Shown: positions 36,896 through 46,187, counted from the stretch's first letter. The stretch: DNA of 64,000 bases from Luteibacter sp. SG786 (GCF_011759605.1 NZ_JAAOYX010000001.1:1-64000); one strand, 5' to 3'. Program-made: numbers and translations. Notes: generated by a model not told the origin, from the sequence alone.

Positions 36896-37157
36896 GGGTT
36901 CTCCTCCGGCGCCGGATGTCACGCCGTCATGCACAGTTGAAAGCCGCACGCGGCGGGCGGGGCGTCCTGTCCAGGGCAATCCGCGGATCGTTTATGGCAA
37001 AAGAGGGGCAAAGACTTCGTGCACGGCCGAAGGTGCCGGAATCGTGCTTGCGGGCGGCGTTCAGGGAGGCGAAACGCGGGCAATGCGGGTACGGGTCTTG
37101 CAGCGCGGGCGGGCACATAGCACGCTGCGCACGCCGAACCCATCCACGGAATGCCCC

Positions 37158-37847
37158 ATGGCCCGCAGTATCGCCATCGTCGAAGACGAACCCCTCATCC
37201 GCGCCAACTACGTGGAGGCCCTGAATCGCTTCGGTTACGAAACGCGCGGTTACGGCTCGCGGGGCGAGGCGTCGAACGCCTTCGCCATGCGCCTGCCTGA
37301 ACTCGTGATCATCGACATCGGCCTGGGCGACGAGCCCGAAGGCGGTTTCGACCTCTGCCGCGAGCTTCGCGCGAAGTCCGCCACGCTCCCGATCATCTTC
37401 CTCACGGCGCGCGATTCGGATTTCGACGTGATCTCGGGCCTTCGCCTCGGCGCGGACGACTACCTTTCCAAAGACACCAGCCTGCACCAACTGGCCGCCC
37501 GCATCGCCGCGCTGTTCCGCCGCATCGAATCGCTGAAGACGCCCACGGCCAGCGAGACCGTGATCGAGCACGGCCCGCTGAAGCTGGAATCGGAGCGCAT
37601 GCGTGTGCTGTGGAACGGCATCGAGATTCCGCTGACCGTGACCGAATTCTGGATGGTGCACACGCTGGTGCGCTTCCCCGGCCACGTGAAGAATCGCGAC
37701 CAGCTCATGCGCGAGGCGGAACTGGTGGTGGACGATGCCACCATCACCTCGCACATCAAGCGCATCCGCAAGAAGTTCGTGGCCCTGGCGCCGGACTTCG
37801 ATGCCATCGAGACCGTGCACGGGGTGGGCTATCGCTGGACGCCGTGA
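37158..37847 (+). CDS. pdsR: OmpR-type response regulator of the dedicated sortase type (PdsR-like)
   Basis: A 229-residue two-component regulator. The receiver domain has ARSIAIVEDEPLIRANYVEA with the acidic pocket and the phosphoacceptor Asp53 in VIIDIGLGDE, plus the Lys in YLSKDTSL. The C-terminal winged helix has LTVTEFWMVHTLVRFPGHVK and TITSHIKRIRKKF. The wording IDIGLGDEPEGGFDLCRELR and TEFWMVHTL is as remembered for the proteobacterial dedicated sortase system response regulator. The upstream in-frame extension is not family-like. It is paired with the kinase gene after a REP pair. Confidence 0.85.
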   Translation: MARSIAIVEDEPLIRANYVEALNRFGYETRGYGSRGEASNAFAMRLPELVIIDIGLGDEPEGGFDLCRELRAKSATLPIIFLTARDSDFDVISGLRLGADDYLSKDTSLHQLAARIAALFRRIESLKTPTASETVIEHGPLKLESERMRVLWNGIEIPLTVTEFWMVHTLVRFPGHVKNRDQLMREAELVVDDATITSHIKRIRKKFVALAPDFDAIETVHGVGYRWTP

Positions 37848-37852
37848 AGAGC

Positions 37853-37910
37853 CTCGCCGCTATAGCGGCTCCTACAGCGACACACATGTAGGAGCCGCTA
37901 TAGCGGCGAG
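37853..37910. repeat. REP pair (GTAG family) between the response regulator and kinase genes
   Basis: CTCGCCGCTATAGCGGCTCC plus TAC and its inverse GTAGGAGCCGCTATAGCGGC plus GAG are separated by about 12 bp. It begins 6 bp after the pdsR stop and ends 22 bp before pdsS. Confidence 0.92.
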
Positions 37911-37931
37911 CACGCGCCCAGGCATCCCTTC

Positions 37932-39929
37932 ATGACCCTCCGCCAAAAACTCCTCCTGGTCGCACTGTGCACGCTGGCGCTTCCCGTTGCCGGCTGGCTT
38001 TACGTGCGGCAGATGGAAACGCTGCTGCGCGAAGGGCAGGCCCAGGCCCTGCTGGCGTCGGCGCGCGCGATGGCGCGCAGCCTCGTGGTGGTGGACGCGC
38101 CGCTGCCGCCCGCCGGCCCAGCGTGGTACCTGCAGCGCACGCCGGTGCCGATCACGATCGACGGTTACGGCGACGACTGGGCGTCCCTCAGCCCTTGGGC
38201 ACAGACCTTCGGCAGCAACGCGAAGGTGATGTTGGCCGAAGACGATCACTGGCTGTATTTCAGCGTGGAGGTGCGTGCGCCGCAGCGGCGGCGTGCGGAC
38301 GCCGGCGACCGGCTGGCGCTCAGCGCCGACCATCTCATCGTCTCCATCGCCAGCGGCGAGGACGCGCAGCGCTACCTGCTGGCCAGCGCGGCGCCGGGCC
38401 CGACGACCGCCATCGCGCTCGACGCCGAAGCCGGCGTGCTGCCCGACCGCATCAACGCGCAGTGGCAGGAAGACGGCAGCGGCTTCCGTGTGGAGTTCCG
38501 GTTGCCGCGCGGCCTCAGGCTCGATCGTTTCGGACTTGGCGTGCACGTGGCCGCCGCCGGCGACAACGAACCGCTGAGCGCCGAGAGCCGCCCGCTCGTC
38601 GACTTCTCCCCCGCGCTGTCGCAGGAACTGGCCCGTCTGGCACCGGACGGCGTGCGGGTGCGCTTGCTGTCCGCCGACGCCTGGCTGGTAGCGCAAAGCG
38701 GAAGGCTGGACCTGCCGGATCTCCCCGCGTCCGAGCGCCCCGGCTGGTTCGCGTCGCTGGTGTACCGCTCGTTGCTGGCCACCCGCTTCGACGCGGAAAG
38801 CGCCTGGGCGGAAGACGCGCCCCGCATCGATCTTCCCGAAGTGCGCGAAGCCATCGCAGGAAAGCCGGCCACCGCATGGCGTGCCGGCGAGGCGCGGAGC
38901 AGCGTTGTGCTGGCCGTGGCGATGCCTGTGGAGGCGCGCGGCAAGTTGCACGGCGTGGTGCTTCTGGAACAGCCGAGCCGCGCCGTGCCGCTGCTGGCGA
39001 ACCGGGCCCTGTTCGGCCTGCTGATCACCAGCTTCGCGGTGCTGCTTGTGGCAGGCGGCGTGCTCTTGCTGTTCGCCACGCGGCTCACGTTTCGCCTGCG
39101 CCGGCTGCGCAACGCGGCCGAGCGCGCGCAGGCGAACGACGGGCGATTCGACGGGCCTTTCCCGCTGACCGACGCCAACGACGAACTGGGCGATCTCGCG
39201 CGCAGCTTCGAGCGCCTGTTCGACGTGGTGGGCAGTTATACCGATTACCTGCGCACGCTGGCCTCGAAGCTCTCGCACGAGTTGAACACTCCGTTGGCGA
39301 TCGTGAAATCGTCGCTGGACAACCTCGATCACGCCGGCCTGCCCGCCGAGGCGGAGCCTTACCTGGCACGCGCACGCGACGGCGTGGCGCGCCTGGGGGC
39401 GCTGGTGCGCGCCATGAGCGAGGCCAGCCGCATGGAGCGGGCCATTGCCGCCGCGGAAGCCGAGGATGTCGACCTGGCCGATATCGTGCGCGGCTGCGCC
39501 GAAGGCTATCGGGTGCTCGCGGGCGATCGCCGGCTGGAGGTGGAACTGCCCGGAACGCCGGTATTCATGCACGTGTCGCCCGAACTCGTGGCCCAGGCGC
39601 TGGACAAGCTGTTCGACAACGCACTGTCTTTCACCCCCGGGGATGGATGGATATGCATCGCCCTGCGCCCGACGACCGACGGCGCGGACATCGAACTTGC
39701 CAACCAGGGCCCGCCGCTGCCGGCGGCGATGCAGGGGCGGCTGTTCGACTCGCTGGTGAGCCTGCGCGACAAGGCCACGCCCGGCGACGCGCCGCACCTG
39801 GGGCTCGGCCTGTACGTGGTGCGCCTCGTGGCCGAACGTCATCAGGGCAGCGCCAGCGCCCGCAACCTCGACGGCGGCGTGGCGTTCACCCTCCACCTGA
39901 AAGGCCTGCCGCGCCAGCGTCTGGCCTGA
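37932..39929 (+). CDS. pdsS: Membrane histidine kinase of the dedicated sortase type (PdsS-like)
   Basis: A 665-residue sensor kinase. TM1 is at about residues 7-26, followed by a large periplasmic domain at about 27-355 that includes ITIDGYGDDWASLSPWAQTF, a carbohydrate-binding-like fold seen in this kinase family. TM2 is at about 357-381, then a HAMP-like linker, HisKA with phosphoacceptor His449 in SKLSHELNTPLAIVK, and HATPase (FDNALSFTP, LGLGLYVVRLVAERH). The architecture matches PdsS. No sortase or sortase substrate gene is in the window, so the pair is an orphan here. Confidence 0.85.
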   Translation: MTLRQKLLLVALCTLALPVAGWLYVRQMETLLREGQAQALLASARAMARSLVVVDAPLPPAGPAWYLQRTPVPITIDGYGDDWASLSPWAQTFGSNAKVMLAEDDHWLYFSVEVRAPQRRRADAGDRLALSADHLIVSIASGEDAQRYLLASAAPGPTTAIALDAEAGVLPDRINAQWQEDGSGFRVEFRLPRGLRLDRFGLGVHVAAAGDNEPLSAESRPLVDFSPALSQELARLAPDGVRVRLLSADAWLVAQSGRLDLPDLPASERPGWFASLVYRSLLATRFDAESAWAEDAPRIDLPEVREAIAGKPATAWRAGEARSSVVLAVAMPVEARGKLHGVVLLEQPSRAVPLLANRALFGLLITSFAVLLVAGGVLLLFATRLTFRLRRLRNAAERAQANDGRFDGPFPLTDANDELGDLARSFERLFDVVGSYTDYLRTLASKLSHELNTPLAIVKSSLDNLDHAGLPAEAEPYLARARDGVARLGALVRAMSEASRMERAIAAAEAEDVDLADIVRGCAEGYRVLAGDRRLEVELPGTPVFMHVSPELVAQALDKLFDNALSFTPGDGWICIALRPTTDGADIELANQGPPLPAAMQGRLFDSLVSLRDKATPGDAPHLGLGLYVVRLVAERHQGSASARNLDGGVAFTLHLKGLPRQRLA

Positions 39930-39956
39930 CGCACATCGCCGGGGCCCCGATGCACT

Positions 39957-40038
39957 GTGGGAGCCGGCTATGCCGGCGATCCCGCGGCAGCGGGCAACCT
40001 TGCCGCGAGCACCCATCGCCGCTGAAGCGGCTCCCACA
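39957..40038 (+). repeat. REP doublet (GTGG family) upstream of trpE
   Basis: 82-bp doublet filling most of the pdsS-trpE gap, ending 36 bp before the trpE start. An open frame runs through it into trpE. Confidence 0.92.
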
Positions 40039-40039
40039 C

Positions 40040-40045
40040 TACAAT
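40040..40045 (+). promoter_or_regulatory. Possible -10 element (TACAAT) of trpE
   Basis: TACAAT directly follows the REP and lies 29 bp before the trpE start. If real, its -35 region would lie inside the REP arm. No leader peptide with Trp codons was found. Confidence 0.35.
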
Positions 40046-40074
40046 CGAGAATTACCCCCATAGTCCCGCCCCCG

Positions 40075-41550
40075 ATGATCTCCCGCGAACAATTCGACGC
40101 CTACGCCGCGCAGGGCCACACGCGCATTCCGCTGGTGCGCGAGGTGTTTTCCGACCTCGACACCCCGCTGTCGGTGTACCTGAAGCTGGCCGATGGCCCG
40201 TACACCTTCCTGTTCGAATCGGTGGAAGGCGGCGCCACCTGGGGGCGCCATTCCATCATCGGCCTGCCGGCGCGCCGGGTGTATCGCCTGCGCGGACACG
40301 AGCTGGAAGTGGAGGAAAGCGGGGAGGTCGTCGAACGTCGGCACCTCGACGATCCGCTCGGCGAGATCGAAATCCTCCGCAAGCAGTACGACGTGCCGAA
40401 GCTTCCGGGCCTGCCCGACTTCACCGGCGGCCTCGTCGGCTACTTCGGTTTCGAGACCATCGGCTACATCGAAAAGCGCCTGGCGCAGTGGGACAAGAAG
40501 GACGAGCTCGGCACGCCCGACGTGCTGCTGATGCTTGCCGACGAAGTGGCGGTGTTCGATAACCTCAAGGGCCGCCTCTACCTCATCGTGCATGCCGATC
40601 CGTCGCGGCCGCAGGCGTACGCGGAAGCCTCGCGCCGGCTCGACGCGCTGGCCTTCCGCCTGCGCCAGGGCGGTGTGTCGTATCCGCAACTGCTGCAGCC
40701 GGAAGCGCTTGACGAGTCCGACTTCAAATCCACATTCACCCGCGACGAATACGAGACGATGGTGCGCACCGCGCAGGAATACATCCGCGCCGGCGACATC
40801 TTCCAGGTGGTGCCTTCGCAGCGCCTCAGCATCGGTTTCAACGCGCGCCCGGTGGATGTATACCGCGCCCTGCGCGCGATGAATCCGTCGCCGTACATGT
40901 TCTTCATCGACATCGGCCCCACGCAGATCGTCGGCTCGTCGCCGGAGATCCTGGTGCGCCTGAAGAACGGCCGCGTGGTGCTGCGCCCCATCGCCGGCAC
41001 GCGTCGCCGCGGAAAGGACGAAGCGGAAGACGTGGCACTGGAAACGGAACTGCTCGCCGATCCGAAGGAGCGCGCCGAGCACCTCATGCTCATCGACCTC
41101 GGCCGCAACGACGTGGGCCGCGTAAGCAAGACGGGTACGGTGGAGCTTGCCGAATCCTTCGTGGTGGAGCGCTATTCGCACGTGATGCACATCGTGTCGC
41201 AGGTGGAAGGCGAGATTGGCGACAACCTGTCGTACATGGACGTGATCAAGGCCACGTTCCCCGCGGGCACCGTGAGCGGCGCGCCGAAGATCCGCGCGCT
41301 GGAAATCATCCAGGAACTGGAGCCATTCAAGCGCAACATCTACGCCGGGGCCATCGGCTGGCTCGGCTGGTGGGGCGATGCGGATACGGCCATCGCCATT
41401 CGCACGGCAGTGATCCAGGACGGCCGCCTGCACGTACAGGCCGGCGGCGGCGTCGTCTTCGACTCCGATCCGGCGGCCGAGTGGGAAGAAACCATGAACA
41501 AGGGCCGCGCACTGTTCCGTGCAGTGGCACAGGCGGCGAAGGGGCTCTGA
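40075..41550 (+). CDS. trpE: Anthranilate synthase component I
   Basis: A 491-residue chorismate-using enzyme of tryptophan synthesis. The N-terminal domain has FLFESVEGGATWGRHSIIG (the LLES-like tryptophan-feedback segment). The catalytic domain has NPSPYMFFIDIG, GTRRRGKD, HLMLIDLGRNDVGRV and PAGTVSGAPKIRALEII. The start at 40075 is chosen because the upstream 35 codons are REP-derived. The glutamine amidotransferase partner (trpG) is not adjacent. The codon pattern is like the backbone. Confidence 0.96.
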   Translation: MISREQFDAYAAQGHTRIPLVREVFSDLDTPLSVYLKLADGPYTFLFESVEGGATWGRHSIIGLPARRVYRLRGHELEVEESGEVVERRHLDDPLGEIEILRKQYDVPKLPGLPDFTGGLVGYFGFETIGYIEKRLAQWDKKDELGTPDVLLMLADEVAVFDNLKGRLYLIVHADPSRPQAYAEASRRLDALAFRLRQGGVSYPQLLQPEALDESDFKSTFTRDEYETMVRTAQEYIRAGDIFQVVPSQRLSIGFNARPVDVYRALRAMNPSPYMFFIDIGPTQIVGSSPEILVRLKNGRVVLRPIAGTRRRGKDEAEDVALETELLADPKERAEHLMLIDLGRNDVGRVSKTGTVELAESFVVERYSHVMHIVSQVEGEIGDNLSYMDVIKATFPAGTVSGAPKIRALEIIQELEPFKRNIYAGAIGWLGWWGDADTAIAIRTAVIQDGRLHVQAGGGVVFDSDPAAEWEETMNKGRALFRAVAQAAKGL

Positions 41551-41592
41551 CGTCGCCATGTGGGCATGGCTGTCACAGGTCCACGGCTCCTT

Positions 41593-41674
41593 GTGGGAGC
41601 CGGCTTTGCCGGCGATCCCGCGGCAGCGGGCACGTTCGCGGCGAGCACCCATCGCCGCTGAAGCGGCTCCCACA
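41593..41674 (+). repeat. REP doublet (GTGG family) after trpE
   Basis: 82-bp doublet 42 bp after the trpE stop and 56 bp before the next start codon. trpE is thus flanked by REPs on both sides. Confidence 0.92.
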
Positions 41675-41730
41675 AAATGCAACGAAGCGCCGCGGTCACC
41701 GGGCCATACGAACACCGTGAAGGATTACAA

Positions 41731-42390
41731 ATGAACAGCCGTACCATTCTTGCCGCCACCTCGTTTGCCGTCATGGCGGCGGCCGCGCAGGCGCGCGAGC
41801 CCTGGAGCGACGACGTGGCCTCGCGTACGCAGGCGCTGGCGCTGCTGCAGACGCTCAATGCCGACCTGCTCAGCCACCCCAGCGCCACGCTCACGCTGGA
41901 ACGCTGGTGCGGCGGCCACGGCCTGGCGCCGGAAGCGAAGATCCTGGCCCGCCGCGTGAAGGGGCAGGACAAGCCGTTGCCCGACGCCGAGCGCGCCACC
42001 CTCGGCATCGGCCCGGATGAGCCGGTGCGCTATCGCCGCGTGCAGCTGGCATGCGGCGAGCACGTGCTGTCCGAGGCCGACAACTGGTACGTGCCTTCGC
42101 GCCTTACCCCGGAGATGAACCGGATCCTCGACAGCACTGACCAGCCCTTCGGCAAGGTGGTGCAGGCGTTGCACTTCCGCCGCCAGACGCTCAACGCTGA
42201 CCTGCTGTGGTCCCCGCTGCCCGCAGGCTGGGAGATGGACGCGCCGCTGCCCCCGCCGCACAAGGGGCCGCTGGCCATCCCGCACGAGGTGCTGCGTCAC
42301 CGTGCGGTCCTCTACACCGAGGCCAACCAGCCCTTCAGCCTGGTAGTGGAAACCTATACCTCCGAGGTGCTGGCCTTCGGCCGCCGGTAG
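41731..42390 (+). CDS. Exported protein with chorismate-lyase-like C-terminus
   Basis: A 219-residue protein with a signal peptide (AATSFAVMAAAAQAR). The C-terminal LRHRAVLYTEANQPFSLVVE resembles the UbiC/UTRA fold segment RxAxLxxxxxPFSLVVE. A periplasmic chorismate lyase would be odd, so the fold may be reused. AAGGA precedes the start. Function uncertain. Confidence 0.72.
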   Translation: MNSRTILAATSFAVMAAAAQAREPWSDDVASRTQALALLQTLNADLLSHPSATLTLERWCGGHGLAPEAKILARRVKGQDKPLPDAERATLGIGPDEPVRYRRVQLACGEHVLSEADNWYVPSRLTPEMNRILDSTDQPFGKVVQALHFRRQTLNADLLWSPLPAGWEMDAPLPPPHKGPLAIPHEVLRHRAVLYTEANQPFSLVVETYTSEVLAFGRR

Positions 42391-42476
42391 GACAACACGC
42401 GTATCCCATCCGGCCGACTTGGCAGCGGGCGGCGGGCACCGGAAGCTGGGCATGTCCCCATAACGGAGGAGGGACC

Positions 42477-42971
42477 ATGTCCACTGTGCCCATCCCAGCA
42501 CGAAAGTCTGCCCCGACCGGCGTTCCCGGAACGAACGCGTTCGGTTCCCTTTTGAGCATCAGCAATGCACCGCGGCTCGGCCCGCAGCCGAACTCGCTGG
42601 ACAACGCCGTGAGTTGCGCCACCCATTGGGTGCGCATGTCCGACGGCCGCCGTCCCGACGCCATGTGGCTGGAGGCCGGCGCGATGATGCAGAAGATGGT
42701 GCCGCGCGCGGAATGGGTGCGCTACCTGCGCAAGATCCGTCTCGACCGCGGTCAGCTTGTCGGTCGCGAATGGTTCGAAGTGACGCGCGTGCGCGACCCG
42801 GTGGGACTTCCCGCGGGCGATTATCTCAACGTGATCTTCGTATCGCACTACACGCGCGCGGTGCTGTTCGAAACCGTGTCGCTCGCGCCCGGCGGCCCGG
42901 GCGGCGGTAGCTGGCTGCCCGTGGGTTACGTGATTCGTCCCGTGCAGCGCGAGATCGCCTTCGTGTCATAG
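42477..42971 (+). CDS. DUF4019-like protein
   Basis: A 164-residue protein. Residues about 60-160 fit the DUF4019 pattern: WLEAGAMMQKMVPRAEWVRY, then VRDPVGLPAGDYLNVIFVS and a C-terminal GGSWLPVGYVI. There is no clear signal peptide; the N-terminus is Ser/Pro-rich. GGAGGAGGG precedes the start. It is convergent with the hydrolase gene, 20 bp away. Function unknown. Confidence 0.8.
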   Translation: MSTVPIPARKSAPTGVPGTNAFGSLLSISNAPRLGPQPNSLDNAVSCATHWVRMSDGRRPDAMWLEAGAMMQKMVPRAEWVRYLRKIRLDRGQLVGREWFEVTRVRDPVGLPAGDYLNVIFVSHYTRAVLFETVSLAPGGPGGGSWLPVGYVIRPVQREIAFVS

Positions 42972-42991
42972 GCGCCGCCGCGCAGCTTGTT

Positions 42992-44023
42992 TCAGAGCGC
43001 CTCGTCCAACGCCTTGTAGAACCGCTCGGGCGCTTCGATCATGGGCGAATGTGCCAGGCCGTCGAGCGGGATCAGCTTCGCGCCGGGAATACGCGCCGCC
43101 GCCTCCCGGCCGAGGGCGGGGTAGTCGCCCAGCTTCGCGAGCACTTCCGGCGGCGCGCCTTCGGCAATGGCCGTGGTGTCGCGCTGGCCGATGATCAACA
43201 CCGTGGGCACCTTGATCAGCGGGAACTCGTACACCACCGGCTGGGTGAACACCATGTCGTAGGTGAGCGCGCCGGCCCACGCGGAGATTTCCTTGCCGTC
43301 GCCTTCGTACTGCCCAGCCTGCATCAGCGCCCAGCGGTCGTACTCCGGCTTCCACCGGCCGTCGTAGTAGTGCGCGAGCTGATAACGCCTGATGCCCGCG
43401 TACGAGGTTTTCAGATCGCGTGCGTACCACGCATCCACGCTCTGCCAAGGCACGCCCTTGGCCTTCCAGTCTTCCAGGCCGATGGGATTCACGAGCACCA
43501 GCTTCTCCACGCCTTGCGGATACATCAGTGCGTAGCGGGCGCCCACCATGCCGCCCATGGAATGCGCCACCACGGTTACCTTGTCCACGCCCAGGCTGGC
43601 GAGCAGCGCATGCGTGTTCGCCGCGAGCTGGTGGAAGCTGTACTGGAACGTGTGCGGTTTGGACGATTTGCAGAAACCGATCTGGTCGGGAATGACCACG
43701 CGGTAACCCCGATGGCGCAGGTGCTCCGCCGTGGCGGCCCAGTAGGGCCCGCAGAAGTTCTTTCCGTGCAGCAGCACGGCGGTGCGGCCGTTTGCGTGCG
43801 CCGGCTTCAGATCCATGTAGGCCATCTGCAAGGACTGGCCCTGGTTCTGCACCGGGAACATCGTGACGGGGTAGGGATAGTCGAAGTGCTCCAGGCGGGC
43901 GCCGAGCGCCTGCACCTTCGGGATGTCGTCGGCGAATGCGGGAGCGGCGAGGGCGAGGAGCAGGGCAGGGATGAGGGGCGCATGGCGAACTCCACGTGGC
44001 GAAAGGCCAAGCCTGGCGAGCAT
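42992..44023 (-). CDS. Exported alpha/beta hydrolase
   Basis: A 343-residue serine hydrolase. The signal peptide at about residues 12-32 ends AFADD. The oxyanion segment is LLHGKNFCGPYW, the nucleophile elbow VVAHSMGGMVGA carries the Ser, the acid is likely in IIGQRDTTA, and the His is in DGLAHSPM. An epoxide hydrolase/esterase-type fold is likely and the substrate is unknown. The start at 44023 lies 19 bp after the leucyl aminopeptidase stop, so co-transcription is likely. Confidence 0.88.
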   Translation of the reverse strand: MLARLGLSPRGVRHAPLIPALLLALAAPAFADDIPKVQALGARLEHFDYPYPVTMFPVQNQGQSLQMAYMDLKPAHANGRTAVLLHGKNFCGPYWAATAEHLRHRGYRVVIPDQIGFCKSSKPHTFQYSFHQLAANTHALLASLGVDKVTVVAHSMGGMVGARYALMYPQGVEKLVLVNPIGLEDWKAKGVPWQSVDAWYARDLKTSYAGIRRYQLAHYYDGRWKPEYDRWALMQAGQYEGDGKEISAWAGALTYDMVFTQPVVYEFPLIKVPTVLIIGQRDTTAIAEGAPPEVLAKLGDYPALGREAAARIPGAKLIPLDGLAHSPMIEAPERFYKALDEAL

Positions 44024-44042
44024 GCCGTAACGCCAGGCGCCT

Positions 44043-45416
44043 TCAGGAATACCGCTCGGACAGAAAGCGGAAGAACGCGCGCAGGCCCTGGGCCTCGCCG
44101 CCGCGCGGGTGAGCCGGGCGGTCGCCGTCGTTCCAGGCGTAGGTGTCCAGGTGCATCCAGTTCTGGTTGTCGGGAACAAAACGTTCCAGGTACAGCGCGG
44201 CGGTGATCGCACCGGCGTGGCGCGAGGGGCCCGCGTTCGCGAAGTCGGCCACGTAGGACTCCAGCATGCGCCGATACGGACGCCACAGCGGCAAGCGCCA
44301 CAGCGGGTCGCACGTCAATTCGGCGGCGCCGATCACCTGGTCGGCCAGCTGGTCGCGATTCGTGAACAGAGCCGGCAACTCCGGCCCCAGGGCGACACGC
44401 GCCGCACCGGTGAGCGTGGCGAAATCCACGATCAGATCCGGCGCCTGTTCCACCGCGTAGGCCAGCGCATCGCATAGCACCAGGCGGCCTTCGGCGTCGG
44501 TATTGTCCACTTCGACGGTATGCCCCGCGCGCGTGCGGATCACCTCGCCCGGACGCACGGCGTTGCCGGCAATGGCGTTTTCCACAGCGGGCACCAGCAG
44601 CGTGAGCCGCACGGGCAGCTTCGCCTTCATCACCAGACCGGCGAGGGCGATGGCGTGTGCCGCGCCACCCATGTCCTTCTTCATCCAGCGCATGCCGTCG
44701 GCGGGCTTGATGTCGAGGCCGCCGGTGTCGAAGCACACGCCCTTGCCTACGATGGCGAGCTTCGGGTTCGAGGCCTTGCCCCAGGTGAGTTCGATAAGGC
44801 GTGGCGCGCGGTGGCTGGCGCGGCCCACGGCATGGATGGTGGGGAAGTTGTCCTTCAGCAGTTCGTCGCCCACCCACTCGCGCACGGTGGCCTTGTGCTG
44901 CTCCGCGTGCGCATGGATCGCCTGTGACAGGTGCTCGGGGCCCATGTCCTCAGTGGGTGTGTTCACCATGTCGCGCACTTCGAAGGTGGCGTCGATCAAC
45001 GGCTGCAGCGCGCGGATCGTGGCCGGCGTGACCAGAAGCTGCGCGGGCTTGCGCTCGTACGAGCGATAGCGGTCGAAGCGGTACGCACCCAGCGCCCATC
45101 CCAGCACGACGAGTTCGCGATCCTCGAACACGCCGTCGGCGGACAACTCGTAGATGCCTTCCGGCAGGCGGAAGGGGAGGCCACCCAGCGCAGCCAGGGG
45201 ATTGTGCCGATCCACACCGACCAGTACCCGCGCTATCTCACCCGCGCCGCCCGGCAGTACCGCCAGGGCGCCCGGCTTCGGCCGGAAGCCGGTGGATGCG
45301 AGCCACTGGCGTTGCGCCGCATCCAGTCGCGCTTCGGCGGCCGCCATGTTGCCGGCGTCGACGGTTTCGATGGGGACGGCGCGTTTGCCGGACTTGCGAT
45401 CGATCAGCGGTGACAT
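44043..45416 (-). CDS. pepA: Leucyl aminopeptidase family (M17) metallopeptidase
   Basis: A 457-residue cytosolic aminopeptidase with two metal ions. The metal/active-site segments are VGKGVCFDTGGLDIKPADGM with the conserved Lys and Asp, KKDMGGAAHA, and NTDAEGRLVLCDALAYA, the M17 signature. The N-terminal domain is less conserved. Usual for xanthomonad M17 enzymes. The exact symbol (pepA or pepB) is uncertain. Confidence 0.93.
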   Translation of the reverse strand: MSPLIDRKSGKRAVPIETVDAGNMAAAEARLDAAQRQWLASTGFRPKPGALAVLPGGAGEIARVLVGVDRHNPLAALGGLPFRLPEGIYELSADGVFEDRELVVLGWALGAYRFDRYRSYERKPAQLLVTPATIRALQPLIDATFEVRDMVNTPTEDMGPEHLSQAIHAHAEQHKATVREWVGDELLKDNFPTIHAVGRASHRAPRLIELTWGKASNPKLAIVGKGVCFDTGGLDIKPADGMRWMKKDMGGAAHAIALAGLVMKAKLPVRLTLLVPAVENAIAGNAVRPGEVIRTRAGHTVEVDNTDAEGRLVLCDALAYAVEQAPDLIVDFATLTGAARVALGPELPALFTNRDQLADQVIGAAELTCDPLWRLPLWRPYRRMLESYVADFANAGPSRHAGAITAALYLERFVPDNQNWMHLDTYAWNDGDRPAHPRGGEAQGLRAFFRFLSERYS

Positions 45417-45482
45417 CAGGCCTCCCGTGCCTCGCGGTCGCGTGCGGCCGCGTCAAAGAGTTCGTGCTATCAGTGAACCACC

Positions 45483-45488
45483 ATTCTA
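45483..45488 (-). promoter_or_regulatory. Possible -10 element (TAGAAT) of pepA
   Basis: On the minus strand GCTAGAATGG lies about 67 bp before the pepA start and overlaps the 3' end of the HAD gene. No clear -35. Confidence 0.3.
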
Positions 45489-46184
45489 GCGGTCCGTCGC
45501 CACCGACGCGTCAATCCAGTCGGCAAGATGGGTCATGTCTGGAAATTCGTAGTCCGGCGCCGGTCCATGCGACCAGCGCTCGCCGGTGCGGTTGAGCCAT
45601 ACCGTGGTCATGCCGGCTTCGCGCGCGCCCACCACATCGAGCAGGGGATCGTCGCCGACATGCACGATGTCGGCGGGGGCTATGTCCAGGGCTTCCGCCG
45701 CGGCCAGGAATATCTGCGGGTGCGGCTTCGCCACGCCCACGCCGCTGGCGTTCAGGCGTGTGTGGAAGAGATGGTGGAGCCCGATCACTTCCAGGTCGGC
45801 ATTGCCGTTGGAGATGCTTACCAGCGGCACGCGGGCGGCCATGCGCTCGAGCGCGGGCAGGGTGTCGGGGTAGAGTTCCACCGCATTGCGGGCGGCAAAA
45901 TAGATGCGCCACAGCTCGTCCACCGGTGCATCGTCGATGCCGCAGGCGGCAAAGGCGTGACGGATGGTGAGGCGCCGCTGCTCGCTGAAGTCGTGCGAGA
46001 GGTGGGTGTTCTCCTGCGCGATCTTCTCGCGCAGTTCGCGCATGGCCTCGATGGGCCATGCGCTCGCCACATCCGGGTGGTGTTCCCTGAGCCAGCGGTT
46101 CACGCAGTGCTCGGCCTCGATCAGGGCCGGGAGCACCGGCCACAGGGTGTCGTCGAGGTCGAGCGAGACGGCGCGAACCGGCAC
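45486..46184 (-). CDS. HAD-family phosphatase, YigB-like
   Basis: A 232-residue haloacid dehalogenase-like hydrolase. Motif I is SLDLDDTLWP (Asp9 nucleophile, Asp11), motif II is VSISNGN, motif III is the Lys in GVAKPHPQIF, and motif IV is VGDDPLLDVVGAREAG. Similar proteins (YigB) hydrolyse FMN and sugar phosphates. Its start lies 3 bp after the stop of the phosphate-binding LysM protein gene, so they are co-transcribed. Confidence 0.9.
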   Translation of the reverse strand: MPVRAVSLDLDDTLWPVLPALIEAEHCVNRWLREHHPDVASAWPIEAMRELREKIAQENTHLSHDFSEQRRLTIRHAFAACGIDDAPVDELWRIYFAARNAVELYPDTLPALERMAARVPLVSISNGNADLEVIGLHHLFHTRLNASGVGVAKPHPQIFLAAAEALDIAPADIVHVGDDPLLDVVGAREAGMTTVWLNRTGERWSHGPAPDYEFPDMTHLADWIDASVATDR

Positions 46185-46187
46185 GGC

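Noticed and set aside
40039-40074. trp attenuator before trpE
   Set aside because: Only 36 bp lie between the REP and the start. No leader peptide with tandem Trp codons and no alternative hairpins.
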